Source of the DNA: Stercorarius parasiticus
Lineage: Eukaryota > Chordata > Aves > Charadriiformes > Stercorariidae
NCBI GenBank assembly: GCA_013396915.1
Contig: VWZL01000274.1
Coordinates: 399,051-463,050 of the forward strand
Direction of reading: 5' to 3'
DNA: 64,000 nucleotides
The notes below the pieces were generated by a model. The model was not told where the DNA came from, did not search any database, and saw nothing but the letters and a program-made list of their open reading frames with translations. Positions 49,682 through 61,900 of the stretch are shown in pieces (within the stretch, counting starts at the first letter, position 1; each line of letters starts with the position of its first letter). A program made the position numbers and the translations under genes.

Positions 49682-52600
49682 CCAATGGGTTGCATAGGTT
49701 TGTGAGCAGTAATACTGTTTATAGCTGTGCTGGTAAGAGGGGGTTAAACAAGTTTTATGTTCAGAGCACCTAAAAGGGTCAAGGGGTCACTTCCTTCACA
49801 TGTAACCATTTGACCAGGTGCAACTGTGGAATTTTCCCTTCCTCAAAAGCCTCAAGGTACAGGCTATTTCCCAGAGGTGCATAATTAGATTTAATGGCCC
49901 AATATTCTTTGGATATGGCAAAACTTAAAAATATTGAGCAGACAGTGGCTGGAGAAGAGTGCAGAGATTTGCTTGACAAATACCACCATCAGCTCTAGCC
50001 TCACTTTTACATGAATCATCATTTAGGATTAGAGAGGAAACAGAAAGGGAAATGCTCTGTCTGAATCCCACTGAAGTGTGTGAGTTCAGCACTGATTTCC
50101 ATGAGCTATTTCTGCATTACCCTTTTAAAGCATCTGGTCTTTCCCTCGGCACTTCAGTGATCCAATGCCTGAGAGTAAACGTTAAAAGTGCACCAGCTTT
50201 CAGTGTCCTGGAACCCCACTCTTCTAACAGAAGCAGGTAACATCTTTAAAGCATTCTAGTGAATCCCATTGCTCAGGAATAACCTGGGGAAAAAAACCCC
50301 ATATGATATATATTCTGCTTTGGTTCTTTATTATGGATGCAGTAGACCTGAAAGTTTTTCTGACTTAAAAATATATTTCTCCATTTTGTTTCTATGTAGG
50401 GAATGACATACAAACCTCACTGGAGCCAAAGGGAAAATTTCTCTTTTCTTCAGGAGGACCAGGATTGCATGCTGTAAATAGGAATTCTGGATAAGAATTT
50501 CAAGACCACGCAAGTCAAGAGCACCAGCCCAGATGTTGAAAGACTCCACTAGACACTGCAGGGCCTAATGCACATTTTGGAGCTGCTACCCTCCTGGGTC
50601 CTGAGTGGTGTTGAGGTAACATGGGCAGTCAATATTTTCTAAACTCTGCTGAAAACAAATAGAATCAAAGCTCCAATGTAAGTTAACTGTTGGTGAATGA
50701 AAGACCTACACCTCACTTAGCCTGAGGTTCAGCCATGCAAAATCTAGATGTCTAAAAATAAGGCATCCAGTAGAAGCATGTTTTCCTAAGCTGCCTGTGT
50801 CTGCTGTCGAAGGTGATTTATTTCACCTGACTTAGGTTGCCTTTTGCCCTGTCAATCTCCCTCTACATCCATTGTAAGGATTAAGACAACTAGATCCAGC
50901 AAGAGCTTGGCTGTTGCCTGCCAGGTTAGATAACAGGTATCCCTTTTATCTAGGTACTACCTTTCAAATGTTGCCCCTTTTCCATCTTAGAATTTCATGT
51001 ATGTTTTCAGAACTGGTGGCATTATGATATCTGAAGACACTGACCTATAGACTCATGCTGAAATTAGGGTGGACTTAGTTTTTGGCATAGATTTTTATTT
51101 TGTGCTTTTTTTTTTTTCTTTCTATTAGCAGTGATTTAACTCAACACCTGAGAAACCCTGCATGAAAAGTAGGTCTTCATTAAAATTTCAACACCCTCGC
51201 TGCTTCAATTTAGAGTCGGGAGAGCTCCCACTATGTACGTAATTATTTTTCCATAGTAAAACACACTTTGCTGAAGGATAATTGATATGAGGCTTAAAGT
51301 TCTAGCACCAAAGTACAAAAAAAGTTAGTAACTTCTCTAAGTATTTGTACGGGCCCCCGATTCCATCCTCTGGAGTCCCATCATATTCTTCAGGGGTGGG
51401 CTAGTAAATTGTCTACTTGGCTGCCTCATTGGCCAGGTTCACCCACACACATCTCATGTTCCAAGGAGTCTGATCCCATAGGTCTGTGTAACCTAACCAG
51501 CTTCTCTCCTGCAAATATGCAATGAGAACATGATATCATTTTCTTTCTGATGTTAGATCACAGGCAATTGACTGGCCCCTGAACTGATGGAGAAGAGTTA
51601 TCAGGCATGCAGTCTTCATAGCTAGAGATGATTAATCAATATGTAAACATATGTACCTATATACAGACCAGACTGTGACCATATCAGTTAAAAGCTGAAA
51701 AAAATGCAAAGGCATAAAATGACCGCCTACCAGCATCACCAGCTGAAACTCTCTATGAAGGCAGGACTTTGCCTGCTATTAGCAATTTTGCTCCTGGTTA
51801 GTCCATTCCTCAAAAAATGAGGTCCCTTCTACACACACCGGTTCACCAAGCAATGTCTCTATCCTGTTCACAGATTAAATGAGGGAACCCTGGGCACCAC
51901 TCAGCCTTCATCCTGCTGATCCCCTGCCCTTGCTTGCTGAGGGAAAAGCTGGTGCAGCCCATAAAACATGCTCAGATTCTGACAGCTTCCCTCATCCTAT
52001 GCCCTATGGACTGTATTACAGTCCCCTCAGCTATTCACAAAAATGCAGCCACTTTCTAGCCCAGAAAGTCCTGCCAGACACACAGCTCTATTTAACATTC
52101 TTGCTTATAGACCCAGGCTAAGTCCCAAAATACATTGCTCCTGCAACAGAGACCCCCCCAGATCAGCTTGATGACATTAGAAATGAGTGCTGGGGACTGG
52201 TAATTCCTCAGATGTCCTTGGCCCTCCCTGTCTTTACCATGTTTATGGCCCTTTCTCCTAATCAAAAGAGCTAATGAGACCTCAATGGAATAAGGTAGCA
52301 AACCTTCTCTCAGGGGAAGATGGAGATTATGTTAAATAATACCAGTTTTAGCCAGGCTATAGGATAGTGGGGTCCATACTGATGTTTTCCAGCATCTGTC
52401 CAATCCAGGTGTAACTCTGAGCGAGACCTTTCTTCCTGTGATAACTCCTACAGAGAGGATCACAGTGGTGTGACTGTAACAACAAAACTCCCAGTGGTGG
52501 GAGCATTTCCAGGACACCTGATGCCTACCAGGATCTATTGTGGAGGGTTTCAGGTTGGGGATGACTGATCTATTCTGGCATGCAAATTCTGCTTACAAGG

Positions 52601-54269
52601 CTAAGGAGTTTGAGCTACATGTTAGTCCAGAAGACACATTCATCCAGGCTGCCTCAACTTTGGCCTCTGCTGCAGCACAATTCTCTCCATCTCCTGGAGT
52701 AGGCTGAGGCTGGGAAGGCACAAAGTTGGTTTGAAGCCACTGTCCTGGCAACCCTTCCCAGGGATGGGAGTCATGTGCTGTATCATCTGGAAGCACAACA
52801 TATAACCTCACCCTGTCAGCCCAGACCTAAACATGGGTCCCTAAAGGCATAGTTGTCTCTTTGCATGCAGTCTGTTCAAAGCTGTGGGTGCACGGGACAA
52901 TGTATGGCCACAAAGAGCTCACTATGCCTGACCAATGTTTTCATCTGAAGGATGGGTCTGGACTTCAATAAAAGCAATCAAGAAGTGAAGGAAGCAGTAG
53001 ACATTAACTAGCAAAGCCACTCCTGTTGTAATCCTTTAGGGGTGGCTTTGGTGGAGCTGCAATGTTGATGTGTAGTAGCGTTCTCCTGGGGTTGGAGCTG
53101 CTTAGCGATCTAGGGAAGCTGTGGAGACACGGCAGTTATTTACAGATATTGAAAGCCTGTGTGCAAGTACCGTAGAGGACAGACAAATTCACTGAGGCAT
53201 CAGAAGGACAGATAAGAAAGGACAGAGAAAGGAAATTAATAAAACAGCATGGCTATCAGGAGGAATTTGCTGATATTACTCAGAGGAATAATCTCCTCCC
53301 TGCTCCAAATACATACAACTAGACTGGAAAAAATACAAAAAAAAATATACAGTAGAAAAAGCAAATGGGACTCAGCTTCCAAGGGTGGAGTGAGAGAGAT
53401 CCCAGCAAGATTTTGCTGTCTATCATCTCCAGGTTTCTCTGAAATTCAGAATCTCCTGTGAGTGCTCATTCAAATTTATGCAAAATTGAATTAGATAACA
53501 TTTATCTACTACTGTATATTCCACCATAAATTCCATTCAGAATAAAATAAAAAGATATTTCTGGAGACCTGCAAGATCTTGCTAAATGAACAAAACCAAG
53601 TGGGACTTCCTGCCTGGATGTCTTTGTTTTGAGATTATCCAAAGGCTCTTTCTTGACAAAGATTCCTCAGATTATCATTATCATTGTTGTTTCCTGTAAT
53701 AAAAAAATTCCTCAAAAGCTAGTTTGAATTAATGCTGAATCTGTGCTTCTCCAGCCAGGGAGCCCTTCCCCAAGATCACTGGAGGCTGTTTACCACTGTT
53801 TTATGTTAGCCTGTCACTAACAGATTGACTGAATGCCCAACTGTGTCCGCCTGCCAAAGATCAATGGCTTCCTCCAGAAAGAAGTAGCCTGGGGGGAAGA
53901 GGAATGCCTGGACCAAAGAGCTTCCTGGTCTCCCATGCAGTTTATGGGTCTGATACTCTTCTTTCTTATCTCAGGGCAACACCCTGGGTTCATCCCCATC
54001 CAGACTGAGTAGAGATATGCAAGATAGCAAGGCTATCAGTGCAGAGGTCATTGGTAGCTTAAAAAAAAAAATAAATCGCATAGATGTAGCTTTTTTAGGT
54101 TTCCTCAACATTTTATTATCAGAAGAACATAAGGTAAAATAAGACAAGGAAGACAACAGTCTGGCAGACTTCCTTATGCAGCAAGTAATGGGTGAACTTT
54201 ACAAAATATGGATGTCGTTTGGTCTGGATCAATATCTGAAATACATTGAAGTTCACTTTTGTGCCACCC

Positions 54270-54755
54270 TATATGAAAGAGATACTGACAACCGTAGAGA
54301 GTCCCAAGAAATGCTGCTAAGACAGGCAAGAGTCTAGAACACATGAAATATGAGGACAGCCTGGAGGAACTCGGTTTCTCTAAGCTGGTGAAGAGAAGGC
54401 TAGAAAGGGGAGGAACTGATTGCATCTTCTACTTCCTGAAGGGTCTTGTACTAAAGATGGAACCAGACTCTTTTCAGAGGTGCACAGTGAAAGGACAAGA
54501 CACAATGGAATCAGGTTGCAAAAAGGATAATTCCAACTGGATGTATGGAAAACATCCATCACTGGGAGAGCAGGTAAGTATTGGTGCAAACTGACAAAAG
54601 ATGACATGGAATACCCTGGAGATTTTCAGAATTTCCTTGGATGAGACCCTGCGTAACCTGATCTAATATTGAAGTTGTGCCTTCTTTGAGCAGACAGACT
54701 AGATGAGCCTCAGAGGTGCCTTCTGATCTAAATTTGCCTGTGATTCTGTGGTTGT
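54270..54755 (+). mobile_element. Degenerate CR1 LINE 3' region
   Basis: It follows the CR1 order on the plus strand: ATGAGGACAGCCTGGAGGAACT, AGAGAAGGCTAGAAAGGGG, TTCCTGAAGGGTC, AAGGACAAGACACAATGG, CATCACTGGGAGAGCAGG and AACCTGATCTAATATTG. It ends near CTAGATGAGCCTCAGAGGTGCCTTCTGAT and TGTGATTCTGTGG. The copy is old and non-coding, with stops in its former ORF2 tail. The 5' limit is approximate. Confidence 0.85.
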
Positions 54756-57700
54756 ATTTATACTGCTTGAACCTACTAACTCAGGCTGAAAATGCCATTG
54801 AAAGCCACCATATTTTGCTAGCACAGCTTCTGGCTCTAACTGGAAGAACAGAGTTTGATTTGGATTCTAGAAACTGGTGAGCTTTATGTACGTATTGATT
54901 TGCCCATAGCTGTGTTCAACATGTGATACAAGGTCAAGTACATTTACTGTAGCATTTTATTCTTCACTGAGTGAAGAACACCTGAAGACCTAGCAAATTG
55001 TGATGCAAGCTCTCTGACAAAAACCCTGTCAGGGCTCAGAAAACATTCAAATTCACATCAGTTTTTAGATTAAGGTTCAGACTGGATCTTGTTTCTTGTT
55101 GGGAATTAATTTAAAACTGGAGTAGTAGCCTGTTGTTTGGCTTCTCTTCCCATACTGGCTTTAACCCAGGGCTCTTCCATTGAATCCAATGAGTTTATCA
55201 CTGATAAACACGAGGATAAGCAGGAGGAGCATTTACAGACCTCTGCAAGAGTAACAAAGAAAGTTCTGGCTGCTTCTTAATGCCGCTCCACCCTACTGAC
55301 TCATCCCTGAGCCAAAGGCCTTATCACTCCCACTGTGGACAGCTGTATTACTCTTTCCTTCCTCCAGAAGGAAAGAGCAGGAGATGCAAAGGAAGAAACA
55401 GTGGGAGAGTGGTTCACTTAGTTTAGGACCCACTCCTAGCTCAAAGCCTGTCCTATATATCCATCTGTGGTTAATTATGAAGTCACAGAAACTAGAAGAA
55501 AAAAAAAAAGAGTTAAAGAAATGTTTGTCTTCCATGACAATAGGGTAGATTGTTCCTATCACTCTCTTACGTCCATTGACTTCTCCACTCCTTTATACTC
55601 TCACTAGTGAGCCTAATATATGCAGCAGGAAGGGAAATTGACTCAGATATAAGACTAGATGCACTCCAGGACAGAAAGGAGCAATTGCCTTGAACACAGC
55701 AGTAAACTGGATCCATTGCTTTTAACTAAAGCTGAACCCCTAATCGTATTTCTGTAAATCGGGTGCTAGTTTCAATTTCTTAGACACATCAGCATGGAAG
55801 ACTGCTTTTCTGCCTCCGTGAACTGTCCTGTTTTAGCTGCAGGTTGGATCTTTCTTCTTCTTCTCAGTTGTGCAAGGCACCAGGAAAAGGTTAGAGTGAC
55901 CTTCCTGAAGGATGACTGCCCCTTCCTACCACTTCAGCGATTCCTGCTCTGCACAGACCATTGGTCTTGCATTGCTGGAGCCTTCAAGAAGAAAGAGGAG
56001 ATCACCAAAAAGCAGGAGGTCAAATAATTTGCTGGGTAAAACTGCTGGAATGAGTTTGGGCCATTATCTTTAAATATCATGTTTGCACATGACCTCTGCA
56101 GAGCTGTATCTTTGAATGGCACTGCCAGATGAGGAGTCAGGCATTTAGGCAGCACAACTCAGAACCACTTGGACTGGCTTCAATGGAGCGATGCTGGATA
56201 ACACCAGATGAGGATGCGGCCTTACAATATTTGACATCTGCCCCTCTATGAAGGAAAAGGATTTCTTGGCAGATATCCTACCTTCAATATTTAAAAAATG
56301 AAAATAGCCTTTATTGCTTTTTAATTGGGATGAAGGAGGGAGTATGTTTTCTTTGGATCTTACTTCAAAGCAGATGATCAATGTTGCTGAAAATAAAGAG
56401 CCTTGTTTAGGCCTCTTCTGATCTTACCCTCTAAGCAAAATAAACTCAGATGGAAGCATCCACCTCCACTTGCTCTCTCAATGCAGGTCATCTCCCTTGC
56501 AGGTTTATTTGAAAAGTAAGAAACACCAGGCTTCATTTTGCAGTGAGCAGTTGCCCATTCTTAGGAGATACGGATACTAGCACCCCTCTCCAACTGGTGC
56601 TTTTGTACCCACACAGTCAAAACAGAGAGACAATAGTCAAGAGCCCTTGTCTTTGAGCTGTTTCTTTCTGCACCTTCCTGTGTTACAAGAAATCACCTTG
56701 AAAGGCCACTAGCTAAATACAGGACATCATATATGAAAGCTCTCATATGAATCCTACCCCTCCTCTAACCCAGTGTTTCTCCTGTCTAACAGAGAAAAGA
56801 AATTAATTGATGGGGAGCCAAGATTATGTCCTTTTCCTGGCCTTAATATGCGCGTCACCTTTATTTAAGATGAGTAGATTGAAGATGGGAGATAGTATTC
56901 TGTTGTAACACTGATATGGAGCTTTCAAAGTTGTTCTTTCTTAGTTGTTTTCTTCACCTAGAAATACAGCATTCAAGCTGAGAGGACTACTTCCTGCCCC
57001 TTTTCCTTCCCCTGAATACAGAAAACTGGATCCTCCAGGGTATGTTGTGTCTCTTCCAAATAAAACTCAGGACCAAGTCACTGACAGTGTCCCAAAGGTA
57101 CTAAACAATCTAGACACTGAACAAGAATAACAGGAGCACACCTGATGACCAGAATGTTTGCTGTAGTTCTGAAGAGCCATTTAAACTGCTTGCTGGGCAG
57201 AGTTCCTTCCCTGCAGCATATGCTTTCTTTTTTTCAATGACAGGGCAACATGCTTTGAGAGTCACCTGGATTCATCAAATAAGGTTATGGGGGACTTAAG
57301 GATAAACTTCAACCTTACAACCTACCACAAGATCAGAATACTGGGCCTCGGATACAGCCAAAAATTACCAGAAAGCATATGCACATTAGCAGTTTCATAG
57401 TAAGGAAAAAGTTGAAAACACCTCCTGTTGCAATGGGCTGAGCTCACAGTATAGGTTTCCATGTCGCCATGTACTTCACTTTAACAGACACCAAGTATAT
57501 GGGAGAGTGCTAATTAACTTCTCAGTCTAGTACAGGGCATGTTGTTATTTAACATGTACACACAGGGTCTGGGAATGTGTTACAGCCATTTAGAAAATGA
57601 TCCTTATGCATCTTTTTTAAATAGTAAAATTTCAAAACCTGAAAATATTTGGCTGGAAACCATAATGGCTATTTCAGGGAGGCCCTGCGGGACGTCTTGG

Positions 57701-57834
57701 GAGCTATATTTCATGTGCTTCACACTCCCATCATCCCCCAGGCATGACCCTATGTTAGGCTAGATCTCCTGTGATGCAGGATCTCCTCTCCTCTTGTTCT
57801 TTTCTCAGGCCTTGAGGGTGAAGCAAGAAGCAAT
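54756..57834. other. Intergenic DNA between two CR1 relics; no gene recognised
   Basis: Only short chance frames and simple A/T runs were seen. Confidence 0.6.
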
Positions 57835-58975
57835 AGATGACATATATCTTGAGTTCAGTAAGGCTTATGACACTGTCCCGTGTGACACTTTCATAAATAG
57901 TGAGGGAAACAGAGTCTAAGTGAAGCTTCTCAAGACTCAATGCCAAAATGATCCAAAAAAATTTTAAAATTTAGAGGACAGTTATCAATTGCTTAGACTT
58001 ACCCTAGAAAGATACATTGAGAAAGATTACTCAACGGTCTGTTCTGGCTCTGGCACTACCCATCGTTTCTGTTAATGATTTTGGCAATAGAATAGGGATT
58101 ACCCTTATGAAGTCTGAATACGATACCAAAGTAGTGAGATGGAGCGGAGGGAATAAAGGCAGGACGTTGTATTTAAGTTAAAAAAAAAAAAAACACCACA
58201 CCAAAAAAACATCAAGACTTGACTAATTGAAACGCTCATTAGAAAGAAAATTTGGGGATTGCCTGTTTGAGAGTCTGTATTGACAAAGGCCAAATACTAT
58301 GCTTAGGCAGAAATAACCAACTGCACAAAAATCAAGAGGTGGTGAATGACCAAGACAACAACAGATCTGCAGAAAGCGTTCTGGGGATCGCAGTGGATAA
58401 AAGTCTGAGAGACAGATGGCTGTGAGAAAGCCAACTTGAAACAAACAGAAGTGCCCTATGAAAGACTTTGCAAGAAGGTCTTTCAGTCTGTTCAGTAATA
58501 GCAAGGTCTTCACTGGAATACGGACTGCAATTTCAGGCACTGAATTAAAAATACAGATCAGTTTGGTGGGTTTCTCTAAAAAAACAGTAATAGTGATTGG
58601 AGGAAAAAAAACCAAACACCACCACCAAAAACCGAACCAAAACAAAAAACCCCATCCCTTACATGAGGGAAAGAATTTAAAACTAGTATTTGACCTTTGG
58701 AAGAAAAGCCCGAAGGCCACAAATCTTCAAAATAATAAAGGGAAAACAAGAAAACAAAAGTTTCCCATATCCATAATTAAAAAAAAATACCGGAATGTAT
58801 GGTCTAGGGAAGTTTGAAACTTTAATTGTTGCAGATTTTTAGAAACAGACTGATAAATACATGCGAGGAAGAGGATGGGTGCAATTAAACTTGCCTTAGG
58901 GCAGTGGGATGGTCTAGATGACCCATTAGATGAAGGTATCTTCTCCTGTTATATCTACAAACTTAAATTCTATGT
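57835..58975 (+). mobile_element. Ancient CR1 LINE relic with reverse-transcriptase trace
   Basis: Near 57840-57890 the frame reads DIYLEFSKAYDTVP, matching the CR1 reverse-transcriptase motif DFSKAFDTV. Further on, AATGATTTTGGCAATAGAATAGGG, CAACTGCACAAAAATC and TCTGCAGAAAGCGTTCTGGGGATCGCAGTGGATAAAAG follow the usual CR1 order. The 3' end is GGGATGGTCTAGATGACCC. It looks like the turtle/crocodile-type CR1 family, so it is an old insertion. It is broken by many stops, internal deletions and A-rich expansions (58178-58210 and 58600-58650). No functional protein remains. Confidence 0.8.
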
Positions 58976-61900
58976 ATGCTGAGCACAGCACCGAGACCAC
59001 GGAGTTGCACAGGGATGTGAAGAAACTAGCTTCCATGAGACATTATGAGAGCATTTAAAAGTGGAATACTGTCTTTTAGCTAGGATGTTTTAGCTAAAAT
59101 ATTTCAGTTTTCAGGCATTATAGATTTTGACAAATATAACTGGAGATTTCTGCAGGAAGCAGACCATTTTTCCCCTCCTGGAAAGTTTCTTTCTATGTAA
59201 GTCCCAAATTCTACAAAGAAAAGTGTTTTTTGAGGCAAACTTTCAACCACCTCCTTGTATTGGGTACAGCATACTTGAAACGTGATGGGGATTGCTAACT
59301 CTATAGCCTTCACAGTTTAGATAGGAAGCAGAGAAAGGGAAAGATGATGGCTTTCACGCTGGAGGGCGTACATATTTGTGAAAAGTGATGAATTAATAGC
59401 AATGCCAGACCTTGGGAGCAACCTAGGAAGGAACTGGGTGACACAGCAGGGAGAAACAGTATGGAAGATTTTGACTTCAGCGTCCTCTTTTCTCTCCTGA
59501 GCATGAGGTTGGGAACAGGACTCACCCCCAAGAACTCCCTGAGGGTCGGGGCAGTTAAATGCACAGCTTCTCTAGGCTTCTTAGGGAATTTCACTCTGAA
59601 CTGACCTAGCAAATAAAATCACATCTACTGTGATTTCTGGCACCTCTGTGGTCCTTTCACTGTTTCCCTGTTGCTCTCCTGTCAAACAGGCTTACCTCAG
59701 CTGCTCTGTTGGCACTTGGCAGTGAATCATCACAAAACTTTGCTGGTTTAGCTATCTTTTTTATCTAGTCCAATCCACAGAGAGCTTCAGCATTTGGAGT
59801 CTGAAATTCAAGTGGCAGAGATGTACCCTCTTCTCCACCTCAGTGTTAATGGTGACCACTCCTCTCTCCGCCCCTTGGCTCCTCCTGCTCACACTGGAGT
59901 TCCTGGTCCCTTCCCAGATGGCACTGAGGAGTGGATGCAGTGCAAGGACCCCTGTAGCTCCCAGGCAAATTTCCAAATGGCCTTAATCTTAATTTGGGGG
60001 TGGGGGGTGGGGGAAACCCACAAAAAAACCCACACACCACCAAAACAATAAAGGAGCAAGGGGCTCTGGTCTCATTCTCTCCTCCTTTCCTTCCCCCTCC
60101 CTGCACTGTCACTCCAAATCCCACTGTCTCCATAGTCGGGGTGGCAGCTCACAACAGTGCTGTCTAATGGGTCAGGAAGGTGGCAGGGGCACCATAGCAC
60201 AGAGGGGCACACACCAGCTCCCTATCCCAAAAGGGAAAGGTGTTGGCCAAGAAAACTCTTCAAAAACCCTGGAGGCTCAGTCCTGCAGTGACTTTTCTGC
60301 AAAACCAACAACTTTTGCAGGCAGTGTCCTAGTGAAAACCCAAAAGATAAAGGAACAAAACCTCAGAGGTGTTTACACTCTTCAGAAGTGCTGATTTGAA
60401 TGGGCAGTAAGTACTCAATAGCCAAATCACTAAATGTATTCAAGGTGACTAAGTCAGTGAAACCCCTTGTGATGCAGGGAATAAGTGTGGTTGAGGAATT
60501 AAGCCTGAGGTCTTCTGTCCACAAGAAAGAGACAACTAAGGTACCGCTTGGTAGGTGGCCCATTTATGCTTTCACCCATCCCCCTGAGGAGCAAATAAAC
60601 CTAAGCCTCCCCTTCCATTTAACTTTCTTTAAAGACTCCTATTCCTTCTGTGCCATCTTTCCAAGAGACAAATACACACTCTCCATAAGAATAACTCTCC
60701 TCTGCAACAAGATTGACCCCACCATACTTCTTGTCAGAGCTCCTAAGGTGATAATGAACCTGAGTTACATCTAGGGTGGGCTGAAGCTACAGTCATTTGT
60801 TGCTTAAACCATTACACAAGGTATTACTCTAATTACTCATGGAGCCCACAGGGGGTGAATAGCAGCTTCCAGCCTAGTGCAAAACAGCAGCCCCTTGATT
60901 CAGAGATCAAATTAGCAATTGGGTGTAGAGCAGAAGGGAAATGGGTTGGTGAGGGGGAGGGAGGACAGCACGCTGGTGGGAAAGGAGCCCTTGCTTTTCC
61001 TGTCTTATCCAAGCACATCAGCCTTGGCCAAACAGCCCTGCTGGTCCCAGAAAGCTTCTCTTTACCCCCCCCAGCCTTGAAGAGCTTTTATTTTTAGAAA
61101 AATCAGTGCCACATGAAACTGTCTAAACCAAAGGCAAAAAAAACCCCAAAACAGAACAAACTTGCGAGGTTTGTAAGCGGTGCAAATCCAGGGTTATTCC
61201 TTCACTAATGGGGTTTGTCTGGTGTTACCAAGATCCAAGCCTGGGCCACTGGTTACAGGGAACACAATGGAATTTGAAGCCTAATTAACAAAAGAAATCC
61301 CTCCACCTGCCTTTAACCAGCACACGTGTTTCCAATTGGGCTCACAGCCACAAATGGCTAAAATTGTGCTAAACAACTCTATTCAAGAGCACGTGGCAGA
61401 AAAACAGCCTCCTGAGTCATGAGCCAGATCCAGATGCTCAAGGGACCACAAGAATCAAAACAAGACCTTGCTGAGGGATGTGGGTGAGGGGGAATGGGAA
61501 GGATAATTTTACTAAGAGAAGACTTTAATACTCGGCAGCCCAGTTAGCTGTAAATAGCAGTCATTACCAGGCTTGTGGTAAGATGTTGGTACCTGCACTG
61601 GTGACCACCTCAGCATGACAGAGTCAGGGGACCAGACTTCTCCACCACCCCTTACCTCTCTACCATCTGCAATTAGGACTCTCATACAACCTATTACATG
61701 AAACCTATGCATTCCAAAGCAGTGCAGCTGTCTTCTTGTCTCTGCACATAGCTAGGCATTTCAAAGGAAAACCTACAGCAAATGTCCAGTAAACTAACAA
61801 CAGAGCTAAGTCAGTAACATTTTGCTCCTCAAAAGGAAAAGCTGTCTCCCACTTTTGCGAAAGATAAAAATCTGCCAACCATCTGCTTTTATCCTGTGGT

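Larger units (their letters stand above)
34554..54269. other. Long intergenic stretch; no gene recognised
   Basis: I found no exon, RNA gene or intact element in this 20-kb stretch apart from the repeats listed separately. It contains two old CR1-like relics (35.57-35.83 and 40.50-40.75 kb), a polypyrimidine tract (40.02-40.12 kb), a poly-T run with an ambiguous base (49.64-49.68 kb) and many short A/T runs. A phrase at 45066-45105 (GCAATTCTGCACTGCTCA..CACTGTAAATCCAGAA) resembles an ancient amniote repeat of uncertain family. Confidence 0.6.
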
